Shown one piece after another: positions 9,993 to 21,590 of a stretch of DNA of 64,000 bases. Position 1 is the stretch's first letter. Each line of letters begins with the position of its first letter. Under the pieces are notes generated by a model. It was given only the letters and a program-made list of their open reading frames with translations. It made no database searches and was not told the origin of the DNA. The stretch comes from Ectocarpus siliculosus (taxonomy: Eukaryota; Sar; Phaeophyceae; Ectocarpales; Ectocarpaceae). Position numbers and translations under genes: made by a program. The stretch is from assembly GCA_000310025.1 (NCBI GenBank), contig FN647684.1, forward strand, positions 15,849 to 79,848, written 5' to 3'.

Positions 9993-12790
9993 GTATAGCA
10001 GAATGGGGGAAAACATGGTAGAGTATTGTTTACGTTGGGATTGTGCCTTAGAGTTGGAGGTGGGCGAAAGTCAGAAAGGTATCCGATTGATAGTTCGGCC
10101 GGGCAGGCGTTTTGTAATTTATCGCGTGGGACCTATTTAGTGTTTAGTGGACGTGCAAGGTGCATGTGCGAGGTATTGGAATGTATTATGTTTGTTGACG
10201 GGTTGACCACCGACCGCCAAACCCTTGCTAGTGCCACCACTTTCCGCTTAGCGTGTACTCCACAGTCGGTTTCGTGTGTTTGCGGATTTCAACCCGTGTT
10301 TAGAGTGGGTGATGCACATGGTGGCGATCAAATGACGTCTTTCAGGGTACACGCCCGTTGTGTACAGTGGTAGATTCAGATTGAGTGGGTCTGGTGTTGT
10401 TTCGCCTTGTTGGGCTCTTGGTGTGCGTGTCGGTCCCCGATGCAGCGATGCATCGTGCAGCGAGAGTGTTTATTAGGAGCTGAAATTTATCGAGCATTTT
10501 TGTCCTCCTCTGCCTGTGGCCCCTGTTTCGCGTGCATGCTGTATTGTACTGTGGAGCGGGCCTATACCAGGGGCCAGGCCACAACGCTTCTGGTGTGCGT
10601 ATGTTCACATGATACATTCTTCAGGGTTGTCGTTGGTGAAACAGAGGGACATTTGCACTCGAATAGGTGTGAAAACAAACGTTTGCACTCGATGAGGTGT
10701 AAAAAAAACGTGGTCAACAAACACGGGCGTTGTTGTGACTGCCGGAAATGTGCCATAAGGGTACCCAACTCAGGTTGGACATCCACAATCGCCCAAGATT
10801 TCAGCTTGCCCGACTCGTCGAGGTAGTCGGTGGGCACGAAGACTACTGTTTTTCTGGGTAACGTCGACCGGAACACGTTGGAAATGGGTGCGCGCCCACC
10901 CGCGAGTGGGGGACCCGGGCGGCATCGAAGAAGCGTCGGAATTTGTTCGGATTGAGATGGCCCGAAAGTGAGCCGCGTGATCAGTATGAGTGCCGGGCCC
11001 AATCCTTCTTGTTCCACACCGGTGAATGGGTGTACCCAACGTTGGGAAAGAAAAATAATGGGAGAAATCGCCAACCCAAAGAGTAATGGCGTTCTTCTTG
11101 GGAGGCCGTACTGCTGGTGGCAACCAACCCTGTTTTTTGTTTGTTTAGGGCCCTTTCGCGAGTTGTTCTATGCATACCATGCGATGCATACGACCTGGAA
11201 CAAACGACCTGATGTACATCATATCGATGGGACGGTCCCCGTTACGTGCCCATTAATTAATGATGCGGATGCCTTCCGTCGTCACCACACACCAACTACC
11301 ATAGACTATATCACAGAGAGGATAAGACAACTCCCCACAGATGATCAACTAAATTTCTCTCACCAAGCAACGCACATACGGGGATGGTGCAAGGGATAAG
11401 ACATTGACTTCTGTACATGTACTATCACGGCGCTCCCGTACGTGACCACGGTGGACTTGACCACGGTGGACTGCGAGGTGCCAATAATCTCCAAATAAAT
11501 TATAACACATCACCATCATCATCGAGTATGTTTGTAGCACAATGACAAATGTGGTGTAGTTGACAACAGTAGCCATCTCCATGTATGTACGAATACATGG
11601 ATGGGGAGGGTGCAAGGACGAGGATATCGCAATAAGGTCACACGGCACACGGCGCGCGGGTATACGGTATTATTGTAGCACTTTTATTTGGTAACCGGCG
11701 AGCTGTTTGCTGCCCCCTGGAGAAGTTACAGCTGTATTGCGCTGCCAGGCAAGCTCCGAGGATATTGTTGCCCACAAACAAGCTCCAGCTCATGGACTTC
11801 CCGTTTACACTCAGTCGCGCCGTCCCCCCAACGACCGACTTGTCCGGACGTCTAGATATAGACTACCGTACAGCAGCCAGCCGACAGCTTCGCTAGCTCC
11901 GTAGATACGTATGCAGCAGGGAAGCTGCTGCGACCAAACCACAACAATGGGTACTCTGCAGGCAGAGCAGGAACCTGCTCCCTACCCCTGCTACCATCAC
12001 TGTGACTGATCGCACAGAACCAGCAGTAGCAGCTCAGCAGTAGTAGTACAACTAGCCTACCCGAGCTGTACCCGAGGGAACAGCTCCTGAGCGTACTGTA
12101 CTAACGAACCAACCAGCATGGAGTAAACGCGGCGCGTTGTGCTCCGATGGATGCGGGGCTACAGCAATCCTGTCCCCTTATTATTCTCACATATGTACGG
12201 CCATCACCTTCCTCAACTCCCTTTTCAAAATATTGGAACCACGCCGTTCATTTCTTCCTAATATATCCCACTCTAAATCCTTTATGTTACTGGGGTTGGG
12301 TGGTAAAGGCCCCTCCCTGAGGGAGGGCGATTTTTTACTGGTGGTGCATGAAAAAAAAAAAAAAAGGAAAAGGAGCAAACCCCGGGTTTTGTAGGAAGAG
12401 TTCTGCGATCCGTCACGTGTTTGACTCGACCTTACTCGACCATCCCGCCCTCGATTAACTCGCGAGTTTTCGCACTAGATGCGCAAAGAAAGCCAGTACC
12501 CTGGATCGACTGCTGTGAGTCGTTTAGGCACCCTGACACATAGTCCTGTTTGATTTTGACGAGCCACCTCTATGACATACCACATGGCATATCATTATAC
12601 ACGCACACATACATGCATGTACGGTGTGGCTTTCTCTCTTCCAACAGAACCGCGTGACCACCAGTATTCGGATAGCATGCAGAGAGCCCGCAGCCCGCAG
12701 CCCGCACTGCATGGGAGTAGTAGCCGTCGCGAGCAGAGCACAGGACAATGGCGGGCGCTGCCTCGACAGATCCAATCATATACACTATCG
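9993..12790. other. Intergenic, no gene recognised
   Basis: Short frames occur on both strands but none has a recognisable motif, splice context or length to support a gene. GGGTGCAAGG-type words recur near 11,380 and 11,600, too short to define an element. An A-rich run with GGAAAAGGAG lies at 12,350-12,375. Confidence 0.5.
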
Positions 12791-12798
12791 TTATTCGT

Positions 12799-12875
12799 GC
12801 CCATGGGTACCCATGGGTACCCGTGGGTACCCACGCCCCATGGGTACCTATGGGTACCCATGGGCACACACGGCC
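12799..12875. repeat. Palindromic decamer minisatellite, block 1
   Basis: Repeats of the 10-bp unit CCCATGGGTA, which is its own reverse complement in rotation, with variants such as CCCGTGGGTA. The module GGTACCCACGCCCCATGGGT is shared with block 3 at 24.5 kb. Confidence 0.85.
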
Positions 12876-13513
12876 ACCAACGGCCCACGGAGGACGGTAA
12901 TGGCCTTCACCTCCACGGGGATGGATCACAACGGGTACCAAGATTAAGCGTACTCTATAACATCGATTAGGCGGGGTCGACGAAGGCGCGGCCGCAGCGA
13001 GGTGGTACACCCAAGGTTCCGTGGGAGGCTCACAGCACAGCAGTTGGTGAGTCCAGCATTATTCCAGCTCGGCGCAAGAATGTAAAGAAAGAAAGGATAC
13101 AACTGAACTGGCTTGGTGTGGGCGTGGAGGAAAGCGCGTCAGTGTGGCCTCACCCAGATCCACGGCGCTATAGGCTCACCCATCAGGTCCACGGCGCGAC
13201 GCTGAGGGCGTAGTCGCATCTCCCGTGTTTCGTACAGTGCACGCGCACGCCGAGGCCTTGGGCACGTCTCTTCATCATACTGACTTGTTTCAGATTTAAA
13301 CGGTACGGTGGGTTTAGTTGTTTTCAAAGCTCCAAGACATGTCGTCTTTCCTTCGTCAGGACGAATAGGTCCCTTGGTGATCATCCCGAATTCCCGTCGG
13401 CACCCGTAGGGTGCTACACCACCGATACCAACGGATCGCTACCCACGGTTATCACCAACGGGTGCCTGTGGCTACCCACGGTGACGACAATGGGCTAGCG
13501 TTAGGCATCAGTT

Positions 13514-13850
13514 TGGGTGCCCATGGGTCACCATGTGTGTGGCCATGAGTCACCATGGGCACCCATAGGCATTGCCCGTGGTAACCCATGGGTACCCATG
13601 GGCATTGTCTGTGGGAACCCATGGGTACCCATGGGCATTGCCTGTGGGAACCCATGGGTACCCATGGGTACACATGGGTACCCATGGGCATGCCCATGGG
13701 TGCCCATGGGTAACCATGGGTATACCACATGGGTTCCCATGGGTACCCATGGGCATTGTCTGTTGGAACCCATGGGTACCTATGGGCATTGTCTGTGGGA
13801 ACCCATGGGTACCCATGGGCATTGCCCATGGTGCACGTGGGTACCCACCG
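13514..13850. repeat. Palindromic decamer minisatellite, block 2 (largest)
   Basis: About 330 bp of CCCATGGGTA units interrupted at intervals of roughly 40 bp by GGGCATTG(T/C)CTGTGGGAA, giving a higher-order repeat. Degenerate units extend left to about 13,390. Both strands and all frames show long MGTHGYPWVP frames, which follow from the unit's arithmetic and are not evidence of protein. Confidence 0.88.
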
Positions 13851-13869
13851 TGTAATTTCACTTGGTTAT

Positions 13870-14935
13870 GGGCCAATGTATCAAACATCTGCACCGAGAC
13901 ACAGAAATAAACGGAGAACCCCGACGCAATGAAGAGGGCCGCGGGGCGGGAAAGCTTCGGGTATGGTTTGAAACCCTTTTGTCACCTGAACGGGCACGCA
14001 CGAATGCGTGTATACTACCTCGGGGAGAGATAAAGTAAGGAACAGAACGTCAATTGGCAATGCGGGTTCGCTTCGGCGACGATATGAAACCCGGTATGTA
14101 TGTCGTGACCATCTCGTGTCCACGTGGTTGAAACCCCCTTACGCTTCTTGGGGCGGGGTCGCTTCTGCCACGACCTGAATCCCTTACCCCTTGCTGTATA
14201 TGCCCCATATTCGGCACTATTTGGCTCGGTCCTGAAGAACCACGAAGGAAATACTAACATACGTAATGACGCCACAAAAAGACGATGTTGTGAAAAATAT
14301 ATGAAGCCAAACACCGCACCATAGAAAATCCACGCTCGACACCTTCACGACGAACTCCGCGTGGGACATTGTAAAATATCGTCGTTACGCTGTGTACGAC
14401 GCAACAAGGAAAAAAGATGTCGTCGGAACCAAGATATTGACAAGAAGTCGGAACCACGATGTTGACATACACACGGCACATATCGTCCCGAGAACAGACA
14501 ACACTCCCGCCAGGAAGGAAACCCATACCGGGAAACGTTGGCAATTTTCAATGTCAACCGTGCAATGGGACCAAAAAACAACGACAACAACGTCAACCCA
14601 TTCTAGTAAAAGGAAGAAACGTCGCCGATCAAAGTGACATGACGCAGCTAGATAAGAGGAAGCAACCTAAACGGCTCGAATGTACGTAAAGCAGCCCCAT
14701 TAGGTAGCGCGAATGGTGTAACCATAACCAAGTGCATCCTTCAGCCCATCACTCCAGGACATCTGTGCGGGTGGGATTCCTCTCTGCTAGGTAGAGAGCA
14801 CCAGGGAACTCGGATCGGTAGGAATGTTGGCCCGCTCTCGACACACCGTAGGAGGACGAAAAAGATGGCAGCGGGAGCTGTACGGTTCCTGACGTCTACA
14901 ACCTGCCGTTCCGGATGTATGTGTTGTACGTGCTT
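13870..14935. other. Intergenic, no gene recognised
   Basis: Only short unsupported frames are present. The stretch lies between the minisatellite and the 3' end of the KDZ-2 gene on the minus strand and could hold that element's 3' flank. Confidence 0.4.
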
Positions 14936-14937
14936 CA

Positions 14938-15068
14938 CTAACGGTCAAAGGTCGGGTGCTGGGACAACAGCTTTTTGGTGAGCAGGAGCTCGTTCTTGAA
15001 GCAGATGTTGTTGTCCAAGACGAAACGGTTCAGCACCTTTGGCATGCGCATGAGGACATGTCGAAACC
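14938..15068 (-). CDS. KDZ-2 last exon
   Basis: The acceptor GTTGACCAG is followed by 42 codons (FRHVLMRMPKVLNRFV, then FKNELLLTKKLLS) and a TAG stop at 14940-14938. The RHVLMRM...N segment is the closing helix of KDZ domains. Confidence 0.65.
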
Positions 15069-18000
15069 CTGGTCAACAAGAGAGGCATGCGTTTCAGAAC
15101 AGGTGTGGGTAGTTAACGTAGTTGGAGGTACTTAGCCTTAATGGATGAAACAACACGGACTACGAGTGAGACAGCGAGGAAAAGACATCAACGGGGGTCT
15201 GTAATGACGGTGTTAACCAGAAACTGGTATTGGTTCGACGCAGGGTGTATCTGACGCACGGCTTAGCCACCCGTTGTTGGACTCGGCGATGGAGGAGTTC
15301 CAGCAGAACTCGGGTGGGTCTTGCTGCAAGTTCCACAGAAGAGGGTTGTTGTAGTCGTTTGGGTTGTTGAGGATAGAGCACGCAAGCTCCGTATGGCCCC
15401 GATAATGGAACCTGCCGGCGTCCATAGTAACGATATGCGCACAACGCGGGTATTGGGTACGGCCGGGGTATGTGGTACTGAATTCCAAGTTGGAGTTCGG
15501 ACACACTGTACACGTCACCCCCAACGCCACGCCAACTACAACTTAGAACGCCCAACCTGCTGCTGTGAGTACCTCACTATCAGGGAGCACGCCCTACTTT
15601 AGGCCGAGGTGTACGTAGTCTCTCGTTGAATTGCCCCGGGTGCTTTGGAAACACCGGCCCACGTGTCATGTACCGGTCGACGATCAGCATCGTTCCAACC
15701 CAGGACAGATCCCCTCGGCCGCTCAGGTAGCGGTCCAGCCGCTCAGGTAGCGGTCCAGAACGCAGGCCTTGTCGTAAAAGAGGATGGTCGGGCGTCGATC
15801 CTCACCGGGAAAAATATGTTTCAGGGCCGCGTCCACATCGGCACATCCTTCCGCCTCCAAGAGGGGCACTATCCCGCAGATGATCCCGCAAGACCAGCTC
15901 GCGGAAAGACTCCCCCAGCTGATCTTCCTTCCTAGAACTGCACGGAGCATCCTCATGTCCTCAGGCTATGTTGTCGGCACACACACGCACGCAGTGACAA
16001 GGGAGCAAGGGGTTTGTGATGGTGCCGATCAATGTGGCTTAAGTCCGGCTGCTCCCATGCGCGCCAGATTCGTTATGATACACTCGATACCGCCACGTTC
16101 AAAATAGGTTAAACCCGAAGCCTGCGGTGTCAGTGGGCTTCAATCGCAGGCCCTCCTACAGTGTATTCTTGGAGTACATGGTGATGTACACCCTCAACTG
16201 ATGTTGGTGTGTGGAGCTTCTGTCTCAAGTCCATGCGGTGTGAGAAAAATCGTTCGCGTCGTCTGCCGGGCGCGTTCCGTCCTCGGCTGAGAACCCATGT
16301 CGGAGGGACCATCCCGGCCGGAACGCGCCTATTGTCCTGTAGCTGTGGTGGGGTTAGGAGTAGAGTTAGGGGTAAAATAGCTTGCGCTGTTCAAGGAAAA
16401 ACGTTGAGGTGGGTATTTTTCACCCGTGAAGCAGAGGGGCAGTCGATGCAAAAACCACGGCGCTTGTGCGAGACTTTTTAGATTGGAACGTGCGCACATC
16501 ACGTTGCTGAAGAAAAACCGGCACCCCTATCGGAGCGGTTTTCCAAAAAAAAACTGCCAAAAATATAGAACGCAAGGGGAAAGGAGTAACAGTTGTTGGG
16601 GTTCTGTAAAACGGGCCAGATGAAGGAGGAGGAGCCAAGCAGCTCTGTACCTTCGAAGAAGTCCAAAGACTTTTATTCAGACTCACGACGAAACACGTAC
16701 TTGATAGGTAGTTGATAAGCCCTCCCGAACCCTCTGGTGATGTAAAGACGATATCATGTCGGTAACCAATCACAGAGTATGCCACCGCCGCAATTGTTGT
16801 TTATGCAGAAACCCGACATCAAAAACCCTTCGTCGTAGGTTGCTGTTTCGTCCTAAAGGGGGGTGGGCGTAGCATGCGTTGATTCTACGACACCTCCTGG
16901 CCCAAGAAGCGCGCTCGCTGTGCAGCAGTCCACGTAGCCTCCCGGTTCCTTCTGTAGAACTCGTCCTCCTGTGCCTCGTGTGCTGTGCACGTTAGCCTGT
17001 TGTCCTCGCAAATGTTTCCGCAGGGCGGTTGTGCGACCCAGAACGCGCATTTGTGCCCGTGTACAGCAGCGTGGCCCTCGCAGTATCTGCCATTCAAAGA
17101 TCACAAAAGATCACGAAAAGACCTCGGCGTATCTTGATTATTGTTGCCTTCCTACGATACGCAGTTTGTTTGTGTTGGTTGCCGTTTGACTGGTCTCGCA
17201 GTGTATGGAAGACGTAGCTGGTTACGTTATGCATGCTGTTGGTGAGCCTCTGTGTCACGAAAACCTCAGCCATCGATCTAGCGTTGTACAAGCGGCACGC
17301 CTTACTATCCCAGAAAGCTAATCGACGGCGCAGCTGCCATCGTTTTTCCTCATACCGATACGTCGATTAACGCGTCTCTCAGCAAGCGTGATGAACTTGG
17401 GCATGACGCTACCATTCAGGTAGCTTTAGCGACACGTATTGAACGTTGGTTGTGGTGATGATGCACGAATACGTGCAGCCTAGCGGCAAGGGCTTGGGAC
17501 AGGGCTTCGGACGAGGGTTAGCTACTAGGGAATCGTGCTCAACCGTGTCTTCGCTTGACACTAAGTTGCAACGTACGTCTGCGTGGAGTGAAGCCCTTCA
17601 ATGTCACGGTCACACTTGAAAGAACACGGGCTTGTGAAGGCGCGGGACGTTTGAAGGAGAGGGTGGTGTCGAGTTATATTTTGTGGGATCAACAGGCGTT
17701 ACAAACGACGTTGATGGTTGGTCTGTGCGTGAGCTGGGCAAACAAAAACATTCCGGGAACCATGCGACAACAAAGGAGTGTGTGTACGGGGACGTTCAAG
17801 TAACACTTAGCGCCCCCACCCACGGCGCCTCGAAAGGCAGGTCCATGTGAAACACACGGCAGCGCCAACTAACGGCGATAACATCGAAATGCGCCTAACA
17901 AAGTCCCGGCAACACGCATCATTTAAGAATAATACCATCTACCCGCCGCTGTGCAACGTCCTTGGCAGTGTTTGGAGCGGACAAACCCAAACCGACGAGC

Positions 18001-18995
18001 GGAAGGTATGGATAGCGGCGACGAAGTATGAGACTGTTTTGCGACACCAGAATAAAACGAGCCAAGAGTAAGGCATTCTCCGCCGAAAAAAAACGCTTGC
18101 AGACCTTGAAGTATCGCGTGGACGTATGCCGTCTATCGCGGCCGCCTGCGTCCAGAAGTCCTGTCCCTCTATGGGAGTGTATTTCCGGCACTGATCACAA
18201 GCGTGATCTACCCACGGGGAGTCCCTCCAGTACCTGTCGTTGAGCTCCTCCTCGACACGACGTAGCACCGCCCAACACTATTGCATCCTGACTGCTCACC
18301 TCTCTCATCAAACACATCGACAGCCTTGGGATCCCTTGGCTTGAGTGCCTGGGCCGGCAATGCGTACCACTTGTGTGGACCTTGCACGCAATCATAACGG
18401 AGAAAGTTTGAGTAACGGCAAGCAAGACTAAGAACTTGAGTCAGCTGCCAGAACGATAGCTGAAGGCGACTCGCCATCGGTTGTCGGTTCTGTGTGAATA
18501 ACCCTCCGTGCTGTAGAGGAGGCGCGGTCGTTCGTGTAACCGCTAAGGCTTGTCAAACATCCCCCACCCCCGGTAGGTGTCCCACCCCTTGCGTAATGAC
18601 AGAGGAAAGACAAGAAGAAACAAACGATTGACTACTGCCAAATAAAAGGCTCGCACGCATGTCCCCTGCTCGGCGCTCCCTTATCCTTCCTACGAGAAGT
18701 TACTGTTAACCTGTACGCGGTCGGAATGGGGATTGGGTGCTAAATTTTGTTCGCCTTCGATGGAAAATGTATTCCAATGCGGGGAGAGGTCTGCTGTGTT
18801 GTCACAACAGAATACAACATGTTGCAGTAAGGGGACAACGCAACTTTCTTACCGACATCATTTGCGGCCTTAAGCACGGCGTATATCTCCCAGCACTGCA
18901 GGAGCTCTGAACCCAGGAGGCGCAACTCCCGGCCGCCGACGACGTCCGCGGCGGCCGTGTTTGAGTGCAGTTCAGCGTAGGAGTTGAAGCCCCCC
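14938..18995 (-). CDS. KDZ-superfamily transposase gene 2 (CxC6 type), decayed
   Basis: Minus-strand exons: 18995-18853, about 18420-18294, about 18280-18105, 17086-16894, about 15943-15674, 15411-15218 and 15068-14938. Several junctions join in matching phase. Motifs in order: HACDQCRKYTPIEG and AAAIDG; YCEGHAAVHGHKC, CGNIC and LTCTAHEAQED (the paired-cysteine cluster seen in fungal CxC6-type KDZ proteins); SCGIICGIVPLLEAEG; ILFYDKACVLDRYLSG (catalytic Asp); TMLIVDR joined to FHYRGHTELAC; NSSIAESNNGWLS (catalytic Glu); FRHVLMRMPKVLNRFV. A 20-bp tandem duplication shifts the frame in the YDKAC exon, so this copy is probably dead. The N-terminal part and one exon near 16.0-16.4 kb are unresolved. 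It differs clearly from KDZ-1. Confidence 0.72.
15218..15411 (-). CDS. KDZ-2 exon: FHYRGHT...AESNNGWLS
   Basis: The acceptor GCCGGCAG and the donor TCTG|GTTAAC bound 194 bp; the leading base completes CGG, giving VDR-FHYRGHTELACSILNNP across the junction. NSSIAESNNGWLS holds the likely third acidic catalytic residue. It ends in phase 1, matched by the two leading bases of the next exon. Confidence 0.72.
15674..15943 (-). CDS. KDZ-2 exon with YDKAC catalytic motif and 20-bp duplication
   Basis: CGIICGIVPLLEAEG, HIFPGEDRRP and ILFYDKACVLDRYLSG are the central catalytic segment. The 20-bp word CTGGACCGCTACCTGAGCGG occurs twice in tandem (about 15,723-15,763), which throws the frame off. Downstream of the duplication the frame reads SWVGTMLIVDR and meets a donor CCG|GTACAT at 15674 in phase 2. 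The start is approximate. Confidence 0.65.
16894..17086 (-). CDS. KDZ-2 exon: CxC6-like cysteine cluster
   Basis: The acceptor GAATGGCAG and the donor CAGGAG|GTGTCG bound 64 codons plus one leading base, which completes AGA from the preceding exon end at 18105 (TCAAG|GTCTGC). YCEGH, HKC, PPCGNIC and LTCTAHEAQED give the spacing of a zinc-binding cluster, followed by a charged helix (EFYRRNREATWTAAQRARF). Confidence 0.72.
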
Positions 18996-19552
18996 CTGTC
19001 AGATATGCAACGTAGCAGCGATGTGTGCCACAGTAACCCACAGAGGGATGCTGGATCCTCTCCTCAGGAGTACCCTAGGCGACGAAATTTACCAGGGGCC
19101 GACATACGACAGAGAATCGGTAGAGTGGCTAACCAAGCTGAAGCCATCGACTGCGGTTGCGAGTACTTGGTCGGCATGTACGTCCGCCCCTTCTTTTAAC
19201 AAGTTCCACGACAACATGCACGGCGTCAGGATGATGTCGATTTCCGCGGACTTATGGTCCGCTAGCGGGCAAATCACATGTTCGCATGTTGCCGCCGAGT
19301 CACTTGCGTGTATTTCGGGCCAAGGATTTATTCGACTCGCCCATGGACGGAGTGGTGTGGCCGGCCACCGTTGAGGTGATGTCGTTCGTAATCTCGGATT
19401 TGAGACGCATCTAGATTTCGGAACGAAATCGGGAAGAGTCAGATATTCCAGAAAGGATGTTGGAAAATGACCCCACCTAGTTTAGTCCCCCTTTTCTCTC
19501 CCGAAATACGCCGGAGCTATCGAGGAGAAGGGATATATTTGAGAGTCGTAAC
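18996..19552. other. Between KDZ-2 and the recombinase element; no gene recognised
   Basis: A plus-strand frame (19,021-19,374) and a minus-strand frame (19,089-19,277) overlap here. Neither shows a known motif. The minus frame could be an upstream exon of KDZ-2 and the right part could be the 5' flank of the recombinase element. Confidence 0.3.
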
Positions 19553-21590
19553 ATGCCGCCTCGCAACACGCGGCGCTCCACGGCGGCGACTTCGGCGGCT
19601 GCTTCTTCTACAACGGCTTCCTCAGCGGCTGCGCCTGCTTCCTCAGAGGCTTCTGCCCCGGCGGCGGCTGCCGCGGCCCCAGGGGCTGCCAGCGCGCCGA
19701 TGGGACCGCTTTCCCTGCCTCCACCTGGGCTGCCTCCCCGGCCCGACCGCCAGACGGCCGCGTTTGTGGACGCGACCACGGCAGCCTACGCTCTGCCGTG
19801 CTACACGGCGCTGGTGCCGGGAGCAGGGGCAACACTAGACCTTGGGCGGGTGTTCGACCGCAACCGGCTCGGTTGCGATCAGGGCACTGTGGAGGAGCTG
19901 GTCCTCCGTTTGGGTGAGGTGGCCACTCGGCTGCCGCCCCTTCCCGGGGTGGAGACCTACACGGCAGTTTTGGCGCGCGCCAGGAAGGTGGCCACTTCGC
20001 GGGCGGGCGACAAGTCAGTTGCCTATCGCCAGGCCGAGGCGAAGAAGCTCCTGGCCGAGTACACTGTGGAACTCGCGCTCCGCCATGGCCGCCTCCTGCA
20101 GTCAGAAGGCTGTGTTCGTCGTGCCAGACGGAAAACGTGGGACATTACAACTATTGTTGATCCTGCGGTGTTCAGCCTGCCCGCGGGCGTCCGGTACCGC
20201 GTGACCCTCAAGCGGCTCGGGTGTCGATCGATTTCGACGGGCTGCGCGCTCGTGGTGATCAGGTCCTCTCGGCCGCGTCTAACCGTCGTCCTCAACAGTG
20301 CAAGTGCGCCGTAGCGGACGGGTTCGACGCTTTCATACTTTCGGCGACTGAACAACGTCGGGGTTGGAAGCAGGCGTCGGACCGAGACGTGTTTGACTAT
20401 CTCTGCTTCTTGGAAACACAAGGTAGTGGTACCAAGCGGGTGCACGACAGGGCATGCCCTGGTGTCGGCACGACTCACGGCCGCGATTGTCTTCCAAACA
20501 CGCCATGTGCTAAGCGGTATGCCGCCGCGTCCATGCAGAAAGGGATCGTGTCCAAGCTGAAGATGGCGATGCAAGAACAGTTGGGAAAAGACAGCAGCTG
20601 GGACCCTGCCACGCGCTCGGGCAACCCCTGTTGTAGTCCTCTCGTCGACTCCTACCTCGTCTTCACGGGGGAGGGAAAAAAACGTGTGGGTGTCGCTGTC
20701 AACCAGGCAGAGGCTATGTTTCCGCACGTCCTCATCGATCTGTTGAGGGACATGCGCTCTCGCGCGCAGACTGCGTCCTCTTTGGCGGAACGTATTGAGC
20801 TCACCAGGGACGTCGCTTTGTTTTCGCTGGCGTTCGCCTCCATGCGGCGAGGCCATGATCTCTCCTTCACTATGGGATCGCAAGTTCTGCGGTTGCCCGC
20901 GGGGCAGGGTCTTCTGATTTTCAACTTCTAGTTTGGCAAGACCCTCCGGGACTCTGTTGATGCCGTGGTCGTGCGTCCGAACGTCGCTTGCCCGTCTATT
21001 TGTGCGGTGAGCAATTTTACGGCCTACATCAGTGCGGCGGAGCGTATTGGCTGGGATTTGTCCCAAGGGCATCTGTTTCCTATCGTTCTGCTGGATGGAA
21101 CTCGGGGCTGCGCTCCGCTTACGGCGGTTCAGATGACGGCTGCCCTACAAGGGCACTTCCGAGCGGCGGGACTGCCGCACCGCTACACTATGCACTCGTT
21201 CCGCGTCGGAGGTTCTGTAGCGCAGTCGCTTGACGGAACGGCGATGGTCGCTATCATGAAAATTGCCGGGTGGCGCACGGAGAGTGTAGCGAAGCGATAT
21301 GTTGGCGCCACTACTAGTGTGGGGGAACCGGGTTCCAAGAGGACCCGTAGCGAGCTGTACGCAGACTCAAACGCGTTGCCGTTGTCGGCTGACTTCACAT
21401 GCGATTTCTCTGCGTGTGCTCGCCGCGAAAAATAAAGAAAGTTTGGGTGGGCGAGACCTAGCTTAGAGGCGTGAGTGGTCAAGAACTAAGATGTGACAGA
21501 TCGGATAATTAACAAGAAAGTAATGGGCGGGACCACAGACCGGCGCAGGAGGCCTCACCCAACCAAATCCAATACTGACATCGAATGATC
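19435..21590 (+). mobile_element. Tyrosine-recombinase element, Crypton-like (boundaries approximate)
   Basis: The only enzyme seen is a tyrosine recombinase, with no reverse transcriptase or RNase H beside it, which favours a Crypton-type DNA element over a DIRS-type retroelement. No terminal repeats were found by eye, so the limits are those of the coding region plus short flanks. It looks broken, with about two breaks. Confidence 0.55.
19553..21435 (+). CDS. Tyrosine recombinase, Crypton-like, broken
   Basis: The ATG at 19553 opens a frame with an Ala/Ser/Pro-rich N-terminus (about 45 residues), then a helical region (VEELVLRLGEVATRL; AYRQAEAKKLLAEYTVEL). The catalytic half shows the tyrosine-recombinase set: FASMRRGHDLS (first Arg), MHSFRVGGS (H..R) and GWRTESVAKRYVG, with the nucleophile Tyr at 21,298-21,300. 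The enzyme class breaks and rejoins DNA through a 3'-phosphotyrosine. The C-terminal tail SKRTRSELYAD is basic. The reading frame carries about two breaks, so it is a relic in this copy. A DIRS origin cannot be excluded. Confidence 0.72.

Noticed and set aside
13452-13894. Long overlapping frames encoding MGTHGYPWVP repeats on both strands
   Set aside because: They follow automatically from the palindromic 10-bp unit; no start context, splice sites or non-repeat domain supports a protein.
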